From contig WBUN01000018.1 of the NCBI GenBank assembly GCA_008933705.1, forward strand, positions 18,044 to 82,043: a stretch of DNA of 64,000 nt, in the 5' to 3' direction. The notes under the pieces were generated by a model. That model was not told the origin of the DNA. It was given only the letters and a program-made list of their open reading frames with translations, and searched no databases. The DNA is from Hyphomicrobiaceae bacterium. Lineage in GTDB: Bacteria > Pseudomonadota > Alphaproteobacteria > Rhizobiales > Hyphomicrobiaceae. The position numbers and the translations under genes were made by a program. Each line of letters begins with the position of its first letter. The first letter of the stretch is position 1. Positions 9,602 to 20,423 of the stretch are shown here, piece after piece.

Positions 9602-10675
9602 ATGAGCATAGCGCCGACCCGCTGGGTGATGAGGAGCAAGGACGAGCCTCTCGTTGAGGAGGCGATCGGGAGGCCCTCTCTCGGGCCAAACGACGTCTTC
9701 ATCGAGATCGCCGGGTGCGGCGTCTGCCATACCGATCTCGGCTTCTACTATGACGGTGTTCGAACCAAGCATGACCTGCCGCTGACGCTCGGGCACGAGA
9801 TCAGCGGTCGCGTCCTCGAAGCCGGGACGAACGCGACATGGTGGGTCGATCGGGCTGTCATTGTTCCCGCCGTCATCCCATGCGGCCACTGCGATGCCTG
9901 CCGGCGCGGCAAGGCGACCATCTGCCCCAACCAGAAGATGCCCGGCAACGACATCCACGGCGGCTTCGCCACGCACATTGCGGTTCCGGCCCAGGGGCTA
10001 TGCGTCGTCGACGAGGCCCGGCTGGCGGCGGCCAGAATCGAATTGGCCGATCTGTCGGTGGTCGCAGACGCTGTCACCACCCCCTATCAGGCGGTAGTTC
10101 AGGCAGGCGTCACCACCGGCGATCTTGTCGTCGTCAACGGTGTTGGCGGGGTCGGCGGGTACGCAGTGCAGATCGCAAGCGCCCTTGGCGGCAAGGTGAT
10201 CGCCATCGATGTCAGCGATGAAAAGCTCCAGGCCATCGCAGGTCATGGCGCCGCCTTGACGCTGAACGCCCGCCAGATGTCGTCGCGCGATATCAAGTCG
10301 GCGGTGCAGGGTTTCGCCAAGCAACATGGATTGCGCCAGAGCGAATGGATCATCTTCGAGTGCTCCGGCACTCGTGCCGGACAGGAGACGGCTTTTGGCC
10401 TTCTCAATCATGGGGGCACGCTGGGGGTTGTCGGCTACACGATGGACAAGGTCGAGGTCAGGCTGTCCAACCTCATGGCCTTCCATGCCAGGGCGCTCGG
10501 CAATTGGGGCTGCCCACCGGAGCTCTATCCCCAGGCCCTCGAGCTGGTGCTCAACGGCCTCGTCAAGGTCGCGCCGTTCGTCGAGAAGCACCCCCTGAAA
10601 GAGATCAATCGCGTTTTCGAGGCGGCTCACGCCGGGGCGTTGAAGCGTCGCGCCGTTCTTGTCCCTACGCTTTGA
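9602..10675 (+). CDS. had: 6-hydroxycyclohex-1-ene-1-carbonyl-CoA dehydrogenase
   Basis: Zn-dependent MDR ([46 protein letters not shown]) immediately upstream of oah-dch-bcr. Confidence 0.9.
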   Translation: MSIAPTRWVMRSKDEPLVEEAIGRPSLGPNDVFIEIAGCGVCHTDLGFYYDGVRTKHDLPLTLGHEISGRVLEAGTNATWWVDRAVIVPAVIPCGHCDACRRGKATICPNQKMPGNDIHGGFATHIAVPAQGLCVVDEARLAAARIELADLSVVADAVTTPYQAVVQAGVTTGDLVVVNGVGGVGGYAVQIASALGGKVIAIDVSDEKLQAIAGHGAALTLNARQMSSRDIKSAVQGFAKQHGLRQSEWIIFECSGTRAGQETAFGLLNHGGTLGVVGYTMDKVEVRLSNLMAFHARALGNWGCPPELYPQALELVLNGLVKVAPFVEKHPLKEINRVFEAAHAGALKRRAVLVPTL

Positions 10676-10680
10676 GGAGC

Positions 10681-11835
10681 ATGACCATGGCTGTTGAGGC
10701 GATTAGTAGTCCCGCTGTCACGACGCGCGATGCAAAGGACCACAATCTCGTTGCCGAGTCAGTGCGTCAGACGGTCAGCAAAGGCGTGCACTACGACAAG
10801 AAGCCGGTCAAAGGCGAGGACGGCAAGCCTGTGGCTGGCCTCTACAATGCATGGATTACACTCGACAACCCGACGCAGTTCAACTCCTACACCACGGACA
10901 TGGTCAAGGGAGTGATCCTGGCCTTCCGCGCTGCCAGCGCGGCGCGGGACATCGTTGCCGTCGTCTTCACCGGATCCGGTGACAAGGCCTTCTGTACCGG
11001 CGGAAACACCAAGGAATACGCGGAGTACTACGCCGGCAATCCGCAGGAATACCGCGGCTACATGCGCCTCTTCAACGACATGGTGTCGGCAATCCTTGCC
11101 TGCGATAAGCCGGTGATTTGCCGCGTCAACGGCATGCGCATCGGCGGCGGCCAGGAAATCGGCATGGCCTGCGACTTTTCGGTCGCGCAGGATCTCGCCC
11201 GCTTCGGGCAGGCCGGCCCCAAGCATGGCTCCTCGCCGATCGGCGGCGCTACCGACTTTCTTCCCGTTGTCATCGGTGCCGAGCGCGCGATGGCGGCGTG
11301 CGTGCTGTGCGAGCCGTTCTCGGCCCACGAAGCCTACTACATGGGCATGCTGACGGACCTGGCACCTGCCCTCAAGGTCGACGGCAAGTTCATCGCCAAT
11401 CCGCTGGTCGAGACGGAACGCATCACCGACGAATACGGCCGCTTCGTCTTCGGAAAGCCCAAGACCGGCGATGCGCTGAAAGCGGGACAAGCTCTGATGA
11501 AGAGGGGCACCGTTGATCTCGGCCTCCTCGACGACAGGATCGAGGGGCTGTGCACGAAGCTCCTCTACACCTTCCCGGATTGCACCACCAAGACCGTCGA
11601 AGAGCTGAGAAAGCCCAAGCTCGACGCCTGGAATCGCAACAAGGAGAATTCTCGCGCGTGGCTCGCGCTCAACATGATGACCGAGGCGCGCGCCGGGTTC
11701 CGTGCCTTCAACGAAGGCACCCGCGAGACGGGCCGAGAGGCCGACTTTGTCGCCCTCCGCCGCGCCCTCGCGGCAAACACCCCGTGGTCAGACGACCTTA
11801 CCGAGAGCATCCAACCGAGGGCTCGCAAGTCATGA
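10681..11835 (+). CDS. oah: 6-oxocyclohex-1-ene-1-carbonyl-CoA hydrolase
   Basis: Crotonase-fold protein (FTGSGDKAFCTGGNTKEYAEYYAGNPQEYRGYMRLFNDMVSAIL, FGQAGPKHGSSPIGGATDFLP); position between had and dch. Confidence 0.9.
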   Translation: MTMAVEAISSPAVTTRDAKDHNLVAESVRQTVSKGVHYDKKPVKGEDGKPVAGLYNAWITLDNPTQFNSYTTDMVKGVILAFRAASAARDIVAVVFTGSGDKAFCTGGNTKEYAEYYAGNPQEYRGYMRLFNDMVSAILACDKPVICRVNGMRIGGGQEIGMACDFSVAQDLARFGQAGPKHGSSPIGGATDFLPVVIGAERAMAACVLCEPFSAHEAYYMGMLTDLAPALKVDGKFIANPLVETERITDEYGRFVFGKPKTGDALKAGQALMKRGTVDLGLLDDRIEGLCTKLLYTFPDCTTKTVEELRKPKLDAWNRNKENSRAWLALNMMTEARAGFRAFNEGTRETGREADFVALRRALAANTPWSDDLTESIQPRARKS

Positions 11836-12599
11836 CAGCGCCCATCAAGGTGTGGCTCGAGTCGGAAGGGCGGCTGCTGCGTCTGCGCTTGGGTCGCCCG
11901 AAGGCCAACATCATCGATGCCGCCATGATCGCGGCGTTGGACGGTGCATTGTTCGAGCATTTCGGCAACCGCAGGCTGGGGGGCGTGCTGCTCGATGCGG
12001 AAGGCCCGCATTTCAGCTTCGGGGCAAGCGTCGAAGAGCACATGCCCGAACAGTGCGCGGCGATGCTGCAGGGGATTCATCGTCTGATCATCCGGCTCGT
12101 CGAGGCGCCATGCCCGGTGCTGGTCGCCGTGCGCGGCCAATGCCTCGGAGGCGGGCTCGAGCTGGCGCTCGCAGGTCACCTCGTCTTCGTCGCCCCCGAC
12201 GCCAGCCTCGGCCAGCCGGAGATCAAGCTCGGGGTGTTTGCCCCTGCGGCTTCCTGCCTGTTGCCGGAGCTGGTCGGTCCGGCGCGGGCCATCGATCTGC
12301 TGCTGTCCGGCCGCAACGTCACGGGCACCGAAGCTGCCGCGATGGGAATGGTGCACGCAGCTGTGCCCGACCCCGGGGCCGCAGCGCTTGGCTACTTCGA
12401 GGAACATCTCAGACCCAAGAGCGCAAGCTCCTTGCACTATGCCGTCAAGGCGGCGCGCCTCGATTACGCGGCGCGGGTCAAAGCGAAGATCAAATCGGTC
12501 GAACAGCTCTATCTCAACGAGCTGATGAAAACCCGCGATGCGGTCGAGGGCCTGGATGCCTTCACTGCCAAGAGGGCGCCGCAATGGCAACATCTCTGA
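11832..12599 (+). CDS. dch: cyclohexa-1,5-diene-1-carbonyl-CoA hydratase
   Basis: Crotonase family (VRGQCLGGGLELALAGHLVFVAPDASLGQPEIKLGVFAP); ATGA overlap with oah; upstream of bcrC. Confidence 0.88.
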   Translation: MTAPIKVWLESEGRLLRLRLGRPKANIIDAAMIAALDGALFEHFGNRRLGGVLLDAEGPHFSFGASVEEHMPEQCAAMLQGIHRLIIRLVEAPCPVLVAVRGQCLGGGLELALAGHLVFVAPDASLGQPEIKLGVFAPAASCLLPELVGPARAIDLLLSGRNVTGTEAAAMGMVHAAVPDPGAAALGYFEEHLRPKSASSLHYAVKAARLDYAARVKAKIKSVEQLYLNELMKTRDAVEGLDAFTAKRAPQWQHL

Positions 12600-13771
12600 A
12601 CGGATCGTCGGCGGCGAGCATCGTCGCGCGCGCGCAAGGACTATTCGACGATCTGTCGTTCACGGCAGCGCGCGCGTGGAAGGCGGCCGAGCCCGGCCGG
12701 AAAGTCATAGGCTACATGCCTATCTACGTGCCGCGCGAGATCATTCATGCGGCCGGCATGCTTCCGCTGGGAATTCTTGGCGGCGGCGATCAGCTCGAGG
12801 TGATCCACGGTGACGCCTACTATCAGAGCTACATCTGCCGCATTCCGCGCTCCACTATCGAACTTGGCGTGTCGGGGCGGCTCGATTTCGTGGACGGGAT
12901 GCTGTTCCCATCGATCTGCGATGTGATCCGCAACCTGTCCGGCATGTGGAAGATGATGTTCCCGAACGTATACGTTCGCTACTTCGATGTGCCGCAGAAC
13001 TACAAGGACGGAATTGGCGGCAACTACTACGTCAGTGAGCTGTCCGAATTGGTCGAGGCTCTGGGCACCTTGCGTGGCAAGCCGATCAGCGACGACGAGC
13101 TTCGCCATTCCATTGCGGTCTACAATGAGAACCGCCGACTGGTCCGGGAGCTTTACTCCTTCAGGGCACAGCGCCCGTGGCAGGCACCGGCTGCGGAAGT
13201 GTACCTTGTGCTGCGCGCCGGCTTGGTGCTGCCGGTCGAAGAGCATTCGGCATTGGTCCGCGATTATCTCGCGGCGGCAGAGCGCGAAGAGCGGCCTCGC
13301 CGCGATAACTGCCGCGTCGTTCTCACCGGCGTGTTCTGCGAGCAGCCTCCGCTCAACTTGATCAAGTCTCTGGAGCTCTCCGGCTGCTACGTGGTCGACG
13401 ACGACCTGCTGCTGGTCACGCGTTGGCTGACGGCGGACGTACCCACGAGCGGCAATCCGCTGCAGGAGCTCGCTTCAGCCTTCCTGCACCACTCCGAATC
13501 GACGGCTGCGAAATACGAGCCCGACTTGAAGGAAAAGGGGCAGCATCTCGTGCGCGCCGTGCGACGGTCCGGCGCCGAAGGCGTCATTTTTGCCTGTCCG
13601 AGCTTCTGCGACCCAGCGCTGCTTGAGCGGCCCATGCTGCAGCACGTGTTGAAGGACGCAGACATCCCCTACATCGCGTTCAAGTACGCCGAGAACTCGG
13701 GGCAGATGCAGCCTATTCGCGAGCAGGCAGGCACATTTGCCGACTCGATCAAGCTGTGGAGCGGAGCATGA
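12584..13771 (+). CDS. bcrC: benzoyl-CoA reductase subunit C
   Basis: KVIGYMPIYVPREIIHAAGMLPLGILGGGDQLEVIHGDAYYQSYICRIPRS; start ATG 12584 within ORF 11702..13771. Confidence 0.9.
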   Translation: MATSLNGSSAASIVARAQGLFDDLSFTAARAWKAAEPGRKVIGYMPIYVPREIIHAAGMLPLGILGGGDQLEVIHGDAYYQSYICRIPRSTIELGVSGRLDFVDGMLFPSICDVIRNLSGMWKMMFPNVYVRYFDVPQNYKDGIGGNYYVSELSELVEALGTLRGKPISDDELRHSIAVYNENRRLVRELYSFRAQRPWQAPAAEVYLVLRAGLVLPVEEHSALVRDYLAAAEREERPRRDNCRVVLTGVFCEQPPLNLIKSLELSGCYVVDDDLLLVTRWLTADVPTSGNPLQELASAFLHHSESTAAKYEPDLKEKGQHLVRAVRRSGAEGVIFACPSFCDPALLERPMLQHVLKDADIPYIAFKYAENSGQMQPIREQAGTFADSIKLWSGA

Positions 13772-15081
13772 CGGTAATCGTGACCCCCAAGGCCGGTCCT
13801 GCCAAGCAGGTCGTCAAAGACGACTCCATGCTGAAGCAGAAAGAAATGATGGCAGCGCACTATGAGCGGCTGACGAATGCCCCGGAGACGGGCGAAAAGG
13901 TTGCTTCGACCTTCGTGCCGGGCAATCTCAACGAGCTGATCAAGTGCTTTGACCTGCTCAACAATCTGCCTGAGGTCAATGCCATTCAAAGCGGCCTGCG
14001 GCGCCAGTCCGGCTCCTATGTGCTCGAGGCCGAGAAGATCGGACACTCGGAGGATGTCTGCACGTACGTCAAGTCGGACATCGGCATGATGGCCAAGGGC
14101 AATATCGGCCCGAACGGCAAGCGCCTGCCCGACCCCGATGTGCTGCTACTGTCCTACACCGGCTGCTTCACGTTCATGAAGTGGTTCGAGCTCCTGCGCG
14201 AGCAGTACAAGTGCGAGACGATCATGTTGCACACGCCCTACATGGGCGACGGCAAGATCACCAAGAACATGATCGAGTACATGGTCAAGCAGCTCAAGGA
14301 AGAGGTGATCCCCAAGCTCGAGCGCATATCGGGGGTGAAATTCGATATCGACCGCCTGCGCGAGTACCTGAAGAAGTCGGCCGTTGCCGAAGACGACCTG
14401 GTGCGCGTGCTGCAGAGTGCAAAGAGCAAGCCGTCGCCGATCGATGCGTATTTTGGAGGCATCTACTACATCGGGCCGATCTTCGGGGCCTTCCGCGGCA
14501 CCGACGACGCCATCGACTACTACAAGTTCCTGCGTGCCGAAGTCGAAGAGCGTCTGGCGAACGGCCAGGGTCCGGTAACTCCGGACGGCGATATGGGCCA
14601 AGAGAAGTACCGGCTCGTCGTCGAAGGACCGCCGAACTACACGAACTTCAGGCAGTTCTGGAAGATGTTCTACGACGAAGGCGCCGTCGTTGTCGCTTCC
14701 AGCTATACCAAGGTTGGCGGCGTCTACGATTTCGGGTTCCGCCACGATCCCGACAAGCCGCTCGAAACCCTCGCGGAGTACTGCCTCGGCGTCTATACGA
14801 ACCGAAGCCTGCCCATGCGCGTCGACATGCTGTCGAACTACATCGACGAGTACGCCGCCGATGGCCTGCTGATCAACTCCATCAAAAGCTGCAACAGCTT
14901 CTCGGCCGGCCAGCTGCTCATCATGCGTGAGGTTGAAAAGCGGACCGGCAAGCCTGCCGCGTTCATCGAGTCCGATCTCGTCGACCCGCGCTACTTCTCG
15001 GCCGCCAACATCAAGAACCGGCTTGAGAGCTACTTCCAGATGATCGAGCAACGACGTGCCGGCGCGCGCGCGGCCGCCTGA
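13768..15081 (+). CDS. bcrB: benzoyl-CoA reductase subunit B
   Basis: DVLLLSYTGCFTFMKWFELLREQYKCETIMLHTPYMGDGKITKNMIEYMVKQLKEE; ATGA overlap with bcrC. Confidence 0.9.
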   Translation: MTVIVTPKAGPAKQVVKDDSMLKQKEMMAAHYERLTNAPETGEKVASTFVPGNLNELIKCFDLLNNLPEVNAIQSGLRRQSGSYVLEAEKIGHSEDVCTYVKSDIGMMAKGNIGPNGKRLPDPDVLLLSYTGCFTFMKWFELLREQYKCETIMLHTPYMGDGKITKNMIEYMVKQLKEEVIPKLERISGVKFDIDRLREYLKKSAVAEDDLVRVLQSAKSKPSPIDAYFGGIYYIGPIFGAFRGTDDAIDYYKFLRAEVEERLANGQGPVTPDGDMGQEKYRLVVEGPPNYTNFRQFWKMFYDEGAVVVASSYTKVGGVYDFGFRHDPDKPLETLAEYCLGVYTNRSLPMRVDMLSNYIDEYAADGLLINSIKSCNSFSAGQLLIMREVEKRTGKPAAFIESDLVDPRYFSAANIKNRLESYFQMIEQRRAGARAAA

Positions 15082-15093
15082 TCGAGGTGAACC

Positions 15094-16428
15094 ATGAAGA
15101 CCTTCGTCGGGATCGATCTCGGCTCCACCACCACCAAGGCAATACTTCTCGATGAGAACCGGGAAGTGATCGGCCGCGGCATCACCAACTCGCGCTCGAA
15201 CTACAGCACGGCCGCGAGGGTGGCCGGCGAGGAGGCGCGCGTCGACGGGCGCTTCACGCTATCCAGGCGCGCATTGTCGGAGAGCGGCGTGCTCGGTGCG
15301 CGGCTGGACCAGTTCCTGGCTGCGCTCGAACGGGCATTCCGCCTCGAGCAGTTCCTGGAGCAACTCGGCGACCTCGAGCAAACCTGCCTGCGTCAGGTCA
15401 ACGGTCAACGTTTTGCCGGCCGCGAAGATGGGGTGAAGGTCGCGCTTGGCGAAGTCTTCACCAGGCTGCGGGGAGAAGCGCCCGAACTGTACGCGCCTGG
15501 TGCCAAGCGGAAGTCGGATTTCTTCCGCGACATCGCTGGCTCGCGCTATCACAGTCACGCCGAGGAAGTCGCCCGCGAGGCGAATCTGCCCTACGATCTG
15601 CTGCTCAACGTCTACGACAAGTCGATCATAGAGGTTGAGAACCGGCCGCCGGCCGGCGGCCTCAGCGACAAGTTCCGCCGTGCCCTCGCGCGTGTTCTTA
15701 CCGCGGACGCAACGTTTGCGGGCGATGCATCGGGCGTCCAGGACGTCATCCAGCGCTCGCTCGACGTCGAGTTCGAGGAGACCTATCTGGTGGGCACCGG
15801 GTACGGCCGCGTGACGCTGCCGTTCTCGAAAGAGCACATCCGCTCCGAGATCCTCTGCCATGGCCTCGGCGCCCACATGATGTACCCCAAGACCCGCACG
15901 GTTCTGGACATCGGGGGGCAGGACACCAAAGGCATCCAGGTCGATCCCAACGGCATCGTCGAAAACTTCCAGATGAACGACCGCTGCGCTGCCGGCTGCG
16001 GGCGGTATCTCGGCTATATTGCCGACGAGATGAACATGGGCCTGCACGAGCTCGGGCCGCTGGCGATGAAATCGGATCGCCCCGCGCGCATCAATTCGAC
16101 ATGCACCGTGTTCGCGGGTGCCGAGCTGCGCGACCGTCTTTCGCTTGGAGAGAGGCGCGAGGATATTCTGGCGGGGCTTCACCGCGCCATCATCCTTCGC
16201 GCCATCTCGATCATATCGCGCTCGGGCGGCGTCACTGACGAGTTCACCTTCACCGGCGGGGTGGCCAAGAACGAGGCGGCCGTCCGCGAGCTGAAGAAGC
16301 TGATCGAGGAGAACTACGGCAAGGTGACCATCAACATCAACCCGGAGTCGATTTACACCGGAGCGCTTGGCGCTGCGGAGTTTGCGCGCCGGGCCCATCT
16401 CGGGCAGGCGGCCGGAGGCAACCCATGA
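15094..16428 (+). CDS. bcrA: benzoyl-CoA reductase subunit A (ATPase/activase subunit)
   Basis: ASKHA/BadF-type: [51 protein letters not shown]. Confidence 0.9.
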   Translation: MKTFVGIDLGSTTTKAILLDENREVIGRGITNSRSNYSTAARVAGEEARVDGRFTLSRRALSESGVLGARLDQFLAALERAFRLEQFLEQLGDLEQTCLRQVNGQRFAGREDGVKVALGEVFTRLRGEAPELYAPGAKRKSDFFRDIAGSRYHSHAEEVAREANLPYDLLLNVYDKSIIEVENRPPAGGLSDKFRRALARVLTADATFAGDASGVQDVIQRSLDVEFEETYLVGTGYGRVTLPFSKEHIRSEILCHGLGAHMMYPKTRTVLDIGGQDTKGIQVDPNGIVENFQMNDRCAAGCGRYLGYIADEMNMGLHELGPLAMKSDRPARINSTCTVFAGAELRDRLSLGERREDILAGLHRAIILRAISIISRSGGVTDEFTFTGGVAKNEAAVRELKKLIEENYGKVTININPESIYTGALGAAEFARRAHLGQAAGGNP

Positions 16429-17270
16429 CCATTGCGGCTGGCATCGACGTAGGCACCGGCGCAGTCAAGGCTGCACTGTTCCGGGTCGAGAACGGGGAAA
16501 GCTCCTGGCTCGCGCGCTCTACCCTGCGCATCCGTCAGCGCGATCCCATGGAGCTTGCGCGCGCCGTCTACGATCAGGTGCTGGCGGACGCGCGCCTGAC
16601 GGAGAAGGATGTCGACTACGTAGCGACGACGGGTGAAGGGGAGGGGGTGCCCTTCCACACCGGGCACTTCTATTCGATGACCACGCACGCGCGCGGAGCA
16701 ATCTACCTCGATCCTGAGGCACGCGCGGCGCTCGATGTCGGTGCGTTGCACGGTCGTGCCATCAGCATCGATGAGCGCGGCAAGGTCTTGAGCTACAAGA
16801 TGACGAGCCAGTGCGCGTCCGGCTCGGGACAGTTCCTTGAGAACATCGCGCGCTATCTTGGTATCGCTCAAGACGAGATCGGCTCGCTTTCGCGGCAGGC
16901 CGATGATCCGGAGATCGTGAGCAGCATCTGCGCTGTGCTCGCCGAAACCGATGTCATCAACATGGTCTCGCGCGGAATCTCCGCTCCCAACATCCTGAAG
17001 GGCATCCATTTGTCCATGGCAGGCCGGCTGTCCAAGCTCCTCAAGGCAATCGGTGCGACACGCGGTGCGGTCATGATGACCGGCGGACTTGCGCTCGACC
17101 AGGGGCTGGTGAAGGCGCTGCAGGAGGATGTCGCCAAGATGAAGGACATGAAGGCCACCATCCTCAGCCATCCCGATTCCATCTACGCGGGAGCGATCGG
17201 CGCCGCACTATGGGGCGCATTCCGCCACGAGAAGCTTGCCGCGCTGGGAAGTCTGCACAAGGCGGCATGA
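16425..17270 (+). CDS. bcrD: benzoyl-CoA reductase subunit D (ATPase subunit)
   Basis: [22 protein letters not shown]..., [39 protein letters not shown] overlap with bcrA. Confidence 0.9.
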   Translation: MTIAAGIDVGTGAVKAALFRVENGESSWLARSTLRIRQRDPMELARAVYDQVLADARLTEKDVDYVATTGEGEGVPFHTGHFYSMTTHARGAIYLDPEARAALDVGALHGRAISIDERGKVLSYKMTSQCASGSGQFLENIARYLGIAQDEIGSLSRQADDPEIVSSICAVLAETDVINMVSRGISAPNILKGIHLSMAGRLSKLLKAIGATRGAVMMTGGLALDQGLVKALQEDVAKMKDMKATILSHPDSIYAGAIGAALWGAFRHEKLAALGSLHKAA

Positions 17271-17294
17271 GGTTGCTGCAGGGAGAAGAAGCCC

Positions 17295-17540
17295 ATGGCA
17301 CTGATGATCAACGAGGCATGCACAGCCTGCGACGCATGCGAGCCGGTGTGCCCAAACAAGGCGATCTCCGTCGGTGATCCCATTTATGTCATCGACCCTC
17401 TCAAATGCACCGAATGCGTGGGCGCCGAGGACGAGCCGCAATGCAAGCTGGTGTGCCCTGCCGAGTGCATCCTGCCGAACCCCGATTGGGTCGAAAGCAA
17501 GGAAGACCTGCTGGCCAAGTACGAGCAGCTACACGCCTGA
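17295..17540 (+). CDS. fdx: 2[4Fe-4S] ferredoxin (electron donor of benzoyl-CoA reductase)
   Basis: CTACDACEPVCPNKAI and CTECVGAEDEPQCKLVCPAECI; 81 aa directly after bcrD. Confidence 0.88.
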   Translation: MALMINEACTACDACEPVCPNKAISVGDPIYVIDPLKCTECVGAEDEPQCKLVCPAECILPNPDWVESKEDLLAKYEQLHA

Positions 17541-17547
17541 GGCGGCG

Positions 17548-18048
17548 ATGACCTTTGTGAACCGCATCAGTCAAGCGCTCCATGACGAGCATCTTGCCAC
17601 GATCGCGCTCATGGAGAGACTGGAGCAGCTGCTGGCCGCGCGCCGGCGCGGCCCGCCGGATGTCGGGGCCCCCGAGGTCGCGCGGCTTCTTTCCGACCTC
17701 TCCACCGGGGTAGCTGCCGAGGTCGACCGGCATTTCGACTTCGAGGAGAAGCAACTCTTCACGTACCTCGATGCTGCCGGAGACGACGCGATCGGCGCCC
17801 ACTTGGCGGACGAGCACGCCGCAATGCGGCCGATTTGCGCGCAGATTGCGCGGCTCGCGCGAGAGGCCGCCGCCGGAGGCTTCAACGACCGCAGTTGGGA
17901 GACGTTCCGGCAACTCGGCCTCGAGCTCTGCGAGCGCATGCTCGTGCACGTGCAAAAGGAAGAGATGGCGCTGCTGCCTCTGATCGAAGAGACGATGGAT
18001 GCCGACCTGGCAGCCCGCCTCTATGAGGAATACACGCAAAACGGATGA
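17548..18048 (+). CDS. hemerythrin HHE-domain protein
   Basis: LHDEHLATIALMERLE, EVDRHFDFEEKQLF, LADEHAAMRP, MLVHVQKEEMALLPLIEE. Confidence 0.75.
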   Translation: MTFVNRISQALHDEHLATIALMERLEQLLAARRRGPPDVGAPEVARLLSDLSTGVAAEVDRHFDFEEKQLFTYLDAAGDDAIGAHLADEHAAMRPICAQIARLAREAAAGGFNDRSWETFRQLGLELCERMLVHVQKEEMALLPLIEETMDADLAARLYEEYTQNG

Positions 18049-18057
18049 GGAAACCCA

Positions 18058-18549
18058 TTGGCTGCTGCTGCAAATACGGCCACGCGCACCGTTCGACGGC
18101 TTGGCATCGGTGATCTCGAGCGGGTCGTTGCCATCGACCGGGCCCACACCGGCCGATCGCGTCGTCATTTCTTCGAGAAGCGGATGACGGCGGCACAGGA
18201 GCGCCCCGCTGATTTCATTCACGTGGGCACGATGTGGGGTGATGCGTTGTGCGGATTCGCCATAGCCCGCATCCTGCGCGGCGAATTCGGGCGCGAGCAC
18301 GCAGTGGCGGTGCTGGACGCGCTCGGAGTCGAGCCGGAAACCCAGGAGTGCGGCATCGGCCATGCATTGATGGAAGAGCTCATCAAGGCCATGCGCGAAA
18401 TGGGCATACGCTCGCTGCAGTCGCAGGTGGACTGGGCGAACCAGGACCTTCTGCGGTTCCTGCAGGCGTCAGATTTCAAGATCGCCCCGCGGCTGGCGCT
18501 GGAACGCTCTGTGGTGGAGCGTCTCGACGAGACGATCGAGGACGTTTAA
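18058..18549 (+). CDS. GNAT-family acetyltransferase (paralogue 1; TTG start)
   Basis: DLERVVAIDRAHTGRSRRHFFEKR, LGVEPETQECGIGHALMEELI. Confidence 0.7.
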   Translation: MAAAANTATRTVRRLGIGDLERVVAIDRAHTGRSRRHFFEKRMTAAQERPADFIHVGTMWGDALCGFAIARILRGEFGREHAVAVLDALGVEPETQECGIGHALMEELIKAMREMGIRSLQSQVDWANQDLLRFLQASDFKIAPRLALERSVVERLDETIEDV

Positions 18550-18565
18550 GGCGGCGGAGGAGCAG

Positions 18566-19129
18566 ATGGCGCGACGCACGCATATCACCATACCCGAGCG
18601 CGTCGGCGAGGCAGCCGAGGTCAACTATGGCGAGCCCGCCGTGCCCGACTATGGCCCCTTGGCGCGCGACCGGATACCGACGCGCACGATCGCCGAACGC
18701 GATCTGCAGGCATTGATCACGATCGACCGCCGCATCACAGGGCGGGATCGGTCGGCCTATTTCGAAAGCAAGCTTGCCGAAGCGCTGCATGAGTCGGATG
18801 TGCGCGTTTCCCTGCTGGCAGAGCGGGATGGCGGGCCGGTCGGGTTCATCATGGCGCGTGTCGAGTTCGGCGAATTCGGGCGCGTCGAGCCGACCGCGGT
18901 CATCGACACAATCGGTGTGGATCCGGACTATCGGGACCAGGGCATCGGGCGGGCGCTCCTTTCCCAGCTTCTGGTCAACCTGACGACCCTGCGCGTGGAG
19001 CGCGTCCGTACGGAGGTCGATTGGCACGACGGGGATCTTCTCGCCTTCCTCGACCATTCGGGCTTTGAGCCCTCCCAACGGCTCTGTCTCATTCGTGCCG
19101 TGGACGGCGTGGCCGAACCGCCGGCCTGA
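18566..19129 (+). CDS. GNAT-family acetyltransferase (paralogue 2)
   Basis: DLQALITIDRRITGRDRSAYFESKL, IGVDPDYRDQGIGRALLSQLL. Confidence 0.75.
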   Translation: MARRTHITIPERVGEAAEVNYGEPAVPDYGPLARDRIPTRTIAERDLQALITIDRRITGRDRSAYFESKLAEALHESDVRVSLLAERDGGPVGFIMARVEFGEFGRVEPTAVIDTIGVDPDYRDQGIGRALLSQLLVNLTTLRVERVRTEVDWHDGDLLAFLDHSGFEPSQRLCLIRAVDGVAEPPA

Positions 19130-19142
19130 CAGGGCCACAGCC

Positions 19143-20423
19143 TTAGTGCGCGACCACGGCACGGCGTACGATGTCGGCGGTGAACCACGCGAATGCAGCA
19201 GCACCGACAAGCCCGGCTCCTGCGCTGATGCGGGCCGGCCATGCGACATCGAGCGCGATTGCTCCGATGAGCCCTGCCAACGCGAGGCCGTGACACACGG
19301 CGTGCACCTTCACCGGTCTCGACGCGGCGAGCTCGGACATCAGGGGGAGTGTGCCGCCAGCAGATCGCGGTGCGTGCATCGAAGCCAGGAACGGCAGAAT
19401 TCGCTGCAACACGCCGAGCAGAAAGGTCAACAGCCAGCCTCCGATGAGAAGGAATCCGAAGAGGGTAGGTCCGTTCGGTCCTGCGAGGCCATGGAGGGCG
19501 GCAAGACCGACGACGAGAGTTGCCGGCAGCATGATCCACGCGGTGCGGACGAGCAGAAAGGAAATGCCAAGCCGCTTGCGCATGCCGGTCTTGAGCACGT
19601 TGTGCATTTGCCACAGATGCGTTGCGGCGGCGCTGAGGCCGACCAGCCCTGCGCAGGTGAGGGCGAGTACGCTGCCGGCCAGCGCGCCGTACGTGCCGAG
19701 GGCGAGACCCGTGACTGCCAGGCCGTACTCGACGAATGCGACCTGGCGCGCCGGTGGCGCCGAGAGCGCGAACATCGGCACGAGGATGTGGCTGAAGCCA
19801 AGGGCAAAGAAGCCCATGAACCCGAAGCCGCCCAGGATCATGTGCGCGAGGGCTGCCGCCTGGTGATCGGGGAGCACTCCCAACGCATAGTCGAAGGAAA
19901 GGGCTAGCCCGAGGGCCGCGAGCAGGATGAGTGCGGCCAGCGACGTCCAGCTGTAGAGGGCGACGACGGGAAGGCTTGCGGCACTCTGCAGGTTCCCGGC
20001 AAGGAGGGCAGCGAACAGCAGCAAGCCGATGGTCGTCGGCGCGGCTGCGGATATGATGACGGGAACCTGTCCGGTCCACATGCCGAAACTCAGCATCGCC
20101 GTTCCCGGGACGGTAAGCCAAAAGACGAGCTTGATCGGCCATACGGCAGCGAGTGGGCGCCGCGTGGCGACTGGCAGGAGCTGCAACGAGGCGCCGATGG
20201 CGGTCGTCACCAGCACGCCCAGGGTCAACAAGTGGACCGCGCCGAGTGTTGTGGCCGGGCCTCCCCGAAAGCTTTTCGCTTCGGGAGCGTCGGCGAGAAG
20301 GACAGCCCACATGAGCACATGAAAGGCGGCGGCTGCTGCAAAGAAACGAAAGGGGACCGACGCCGGCAATAGACGGCCCTTGGCGCCTGATAGGAAGCTC
20401 GTCACCGGCGTTACGCGCTCCAA
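19143..20423 (-). CDS. polytopic membrane protein, NnrS/heme-copper-oxidase-like
   Basis: 426 aa, many hydrophobic helices with conserved-looking His (GAVHLLTLGVL, LAHMILGGFGFMGFFALGFSHILVPMFAL, HLWQMHNVLKTG). Confidence 0.55.
   Translation of the reverse strand: MERVTPVTSFLSGAKGRLLPASVPFRFFAAAAAFHVLMWAVLLADAPEAKSFRGGPATTLGAVHLLTLGVLVTTAIGASLQLLPVATRRPLAAVWPIKLVFWLTVPGTAMLSFGMWTGQVPVIISAAAPTTIGLLLFAALLAGNLQSAASLPVVALYSWTSLAALILLAALGLALSFDYALGVLPDHQAAALAHMILGGFGFMGFFALGFSHILVPMFALSAPPARQVAFVEYGLAVTGLALGTYGALAGSVLALTCAGLVGLSAAATHLWQMHNVLKTGMRKRLGISFLLVRTAWIMLPATLVVGLAALHGLAGPNGPTLFGFLLIGGWLLTFLLGVLQRILPFLASMHAPRSAGGTLPLMSELAASRPVKVHAVCHGLALAGLIGAIALDVAWPARISAGAGLVGAAAFAWFTADIVRRAVVAH

Noticed and set aside
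11702-12583. N-terminal extension of the bcrC ORF
   Set aside because: Arg/Gly/Pro-rich out-of-frame translation of dch; true bcrC start is ATG 12584.
15259-16398. 379-aa antisense ORF opposite bcrA
   Set aside because: Shadow ORF; bcrA frame has clear ASKHA ATPase motifs.
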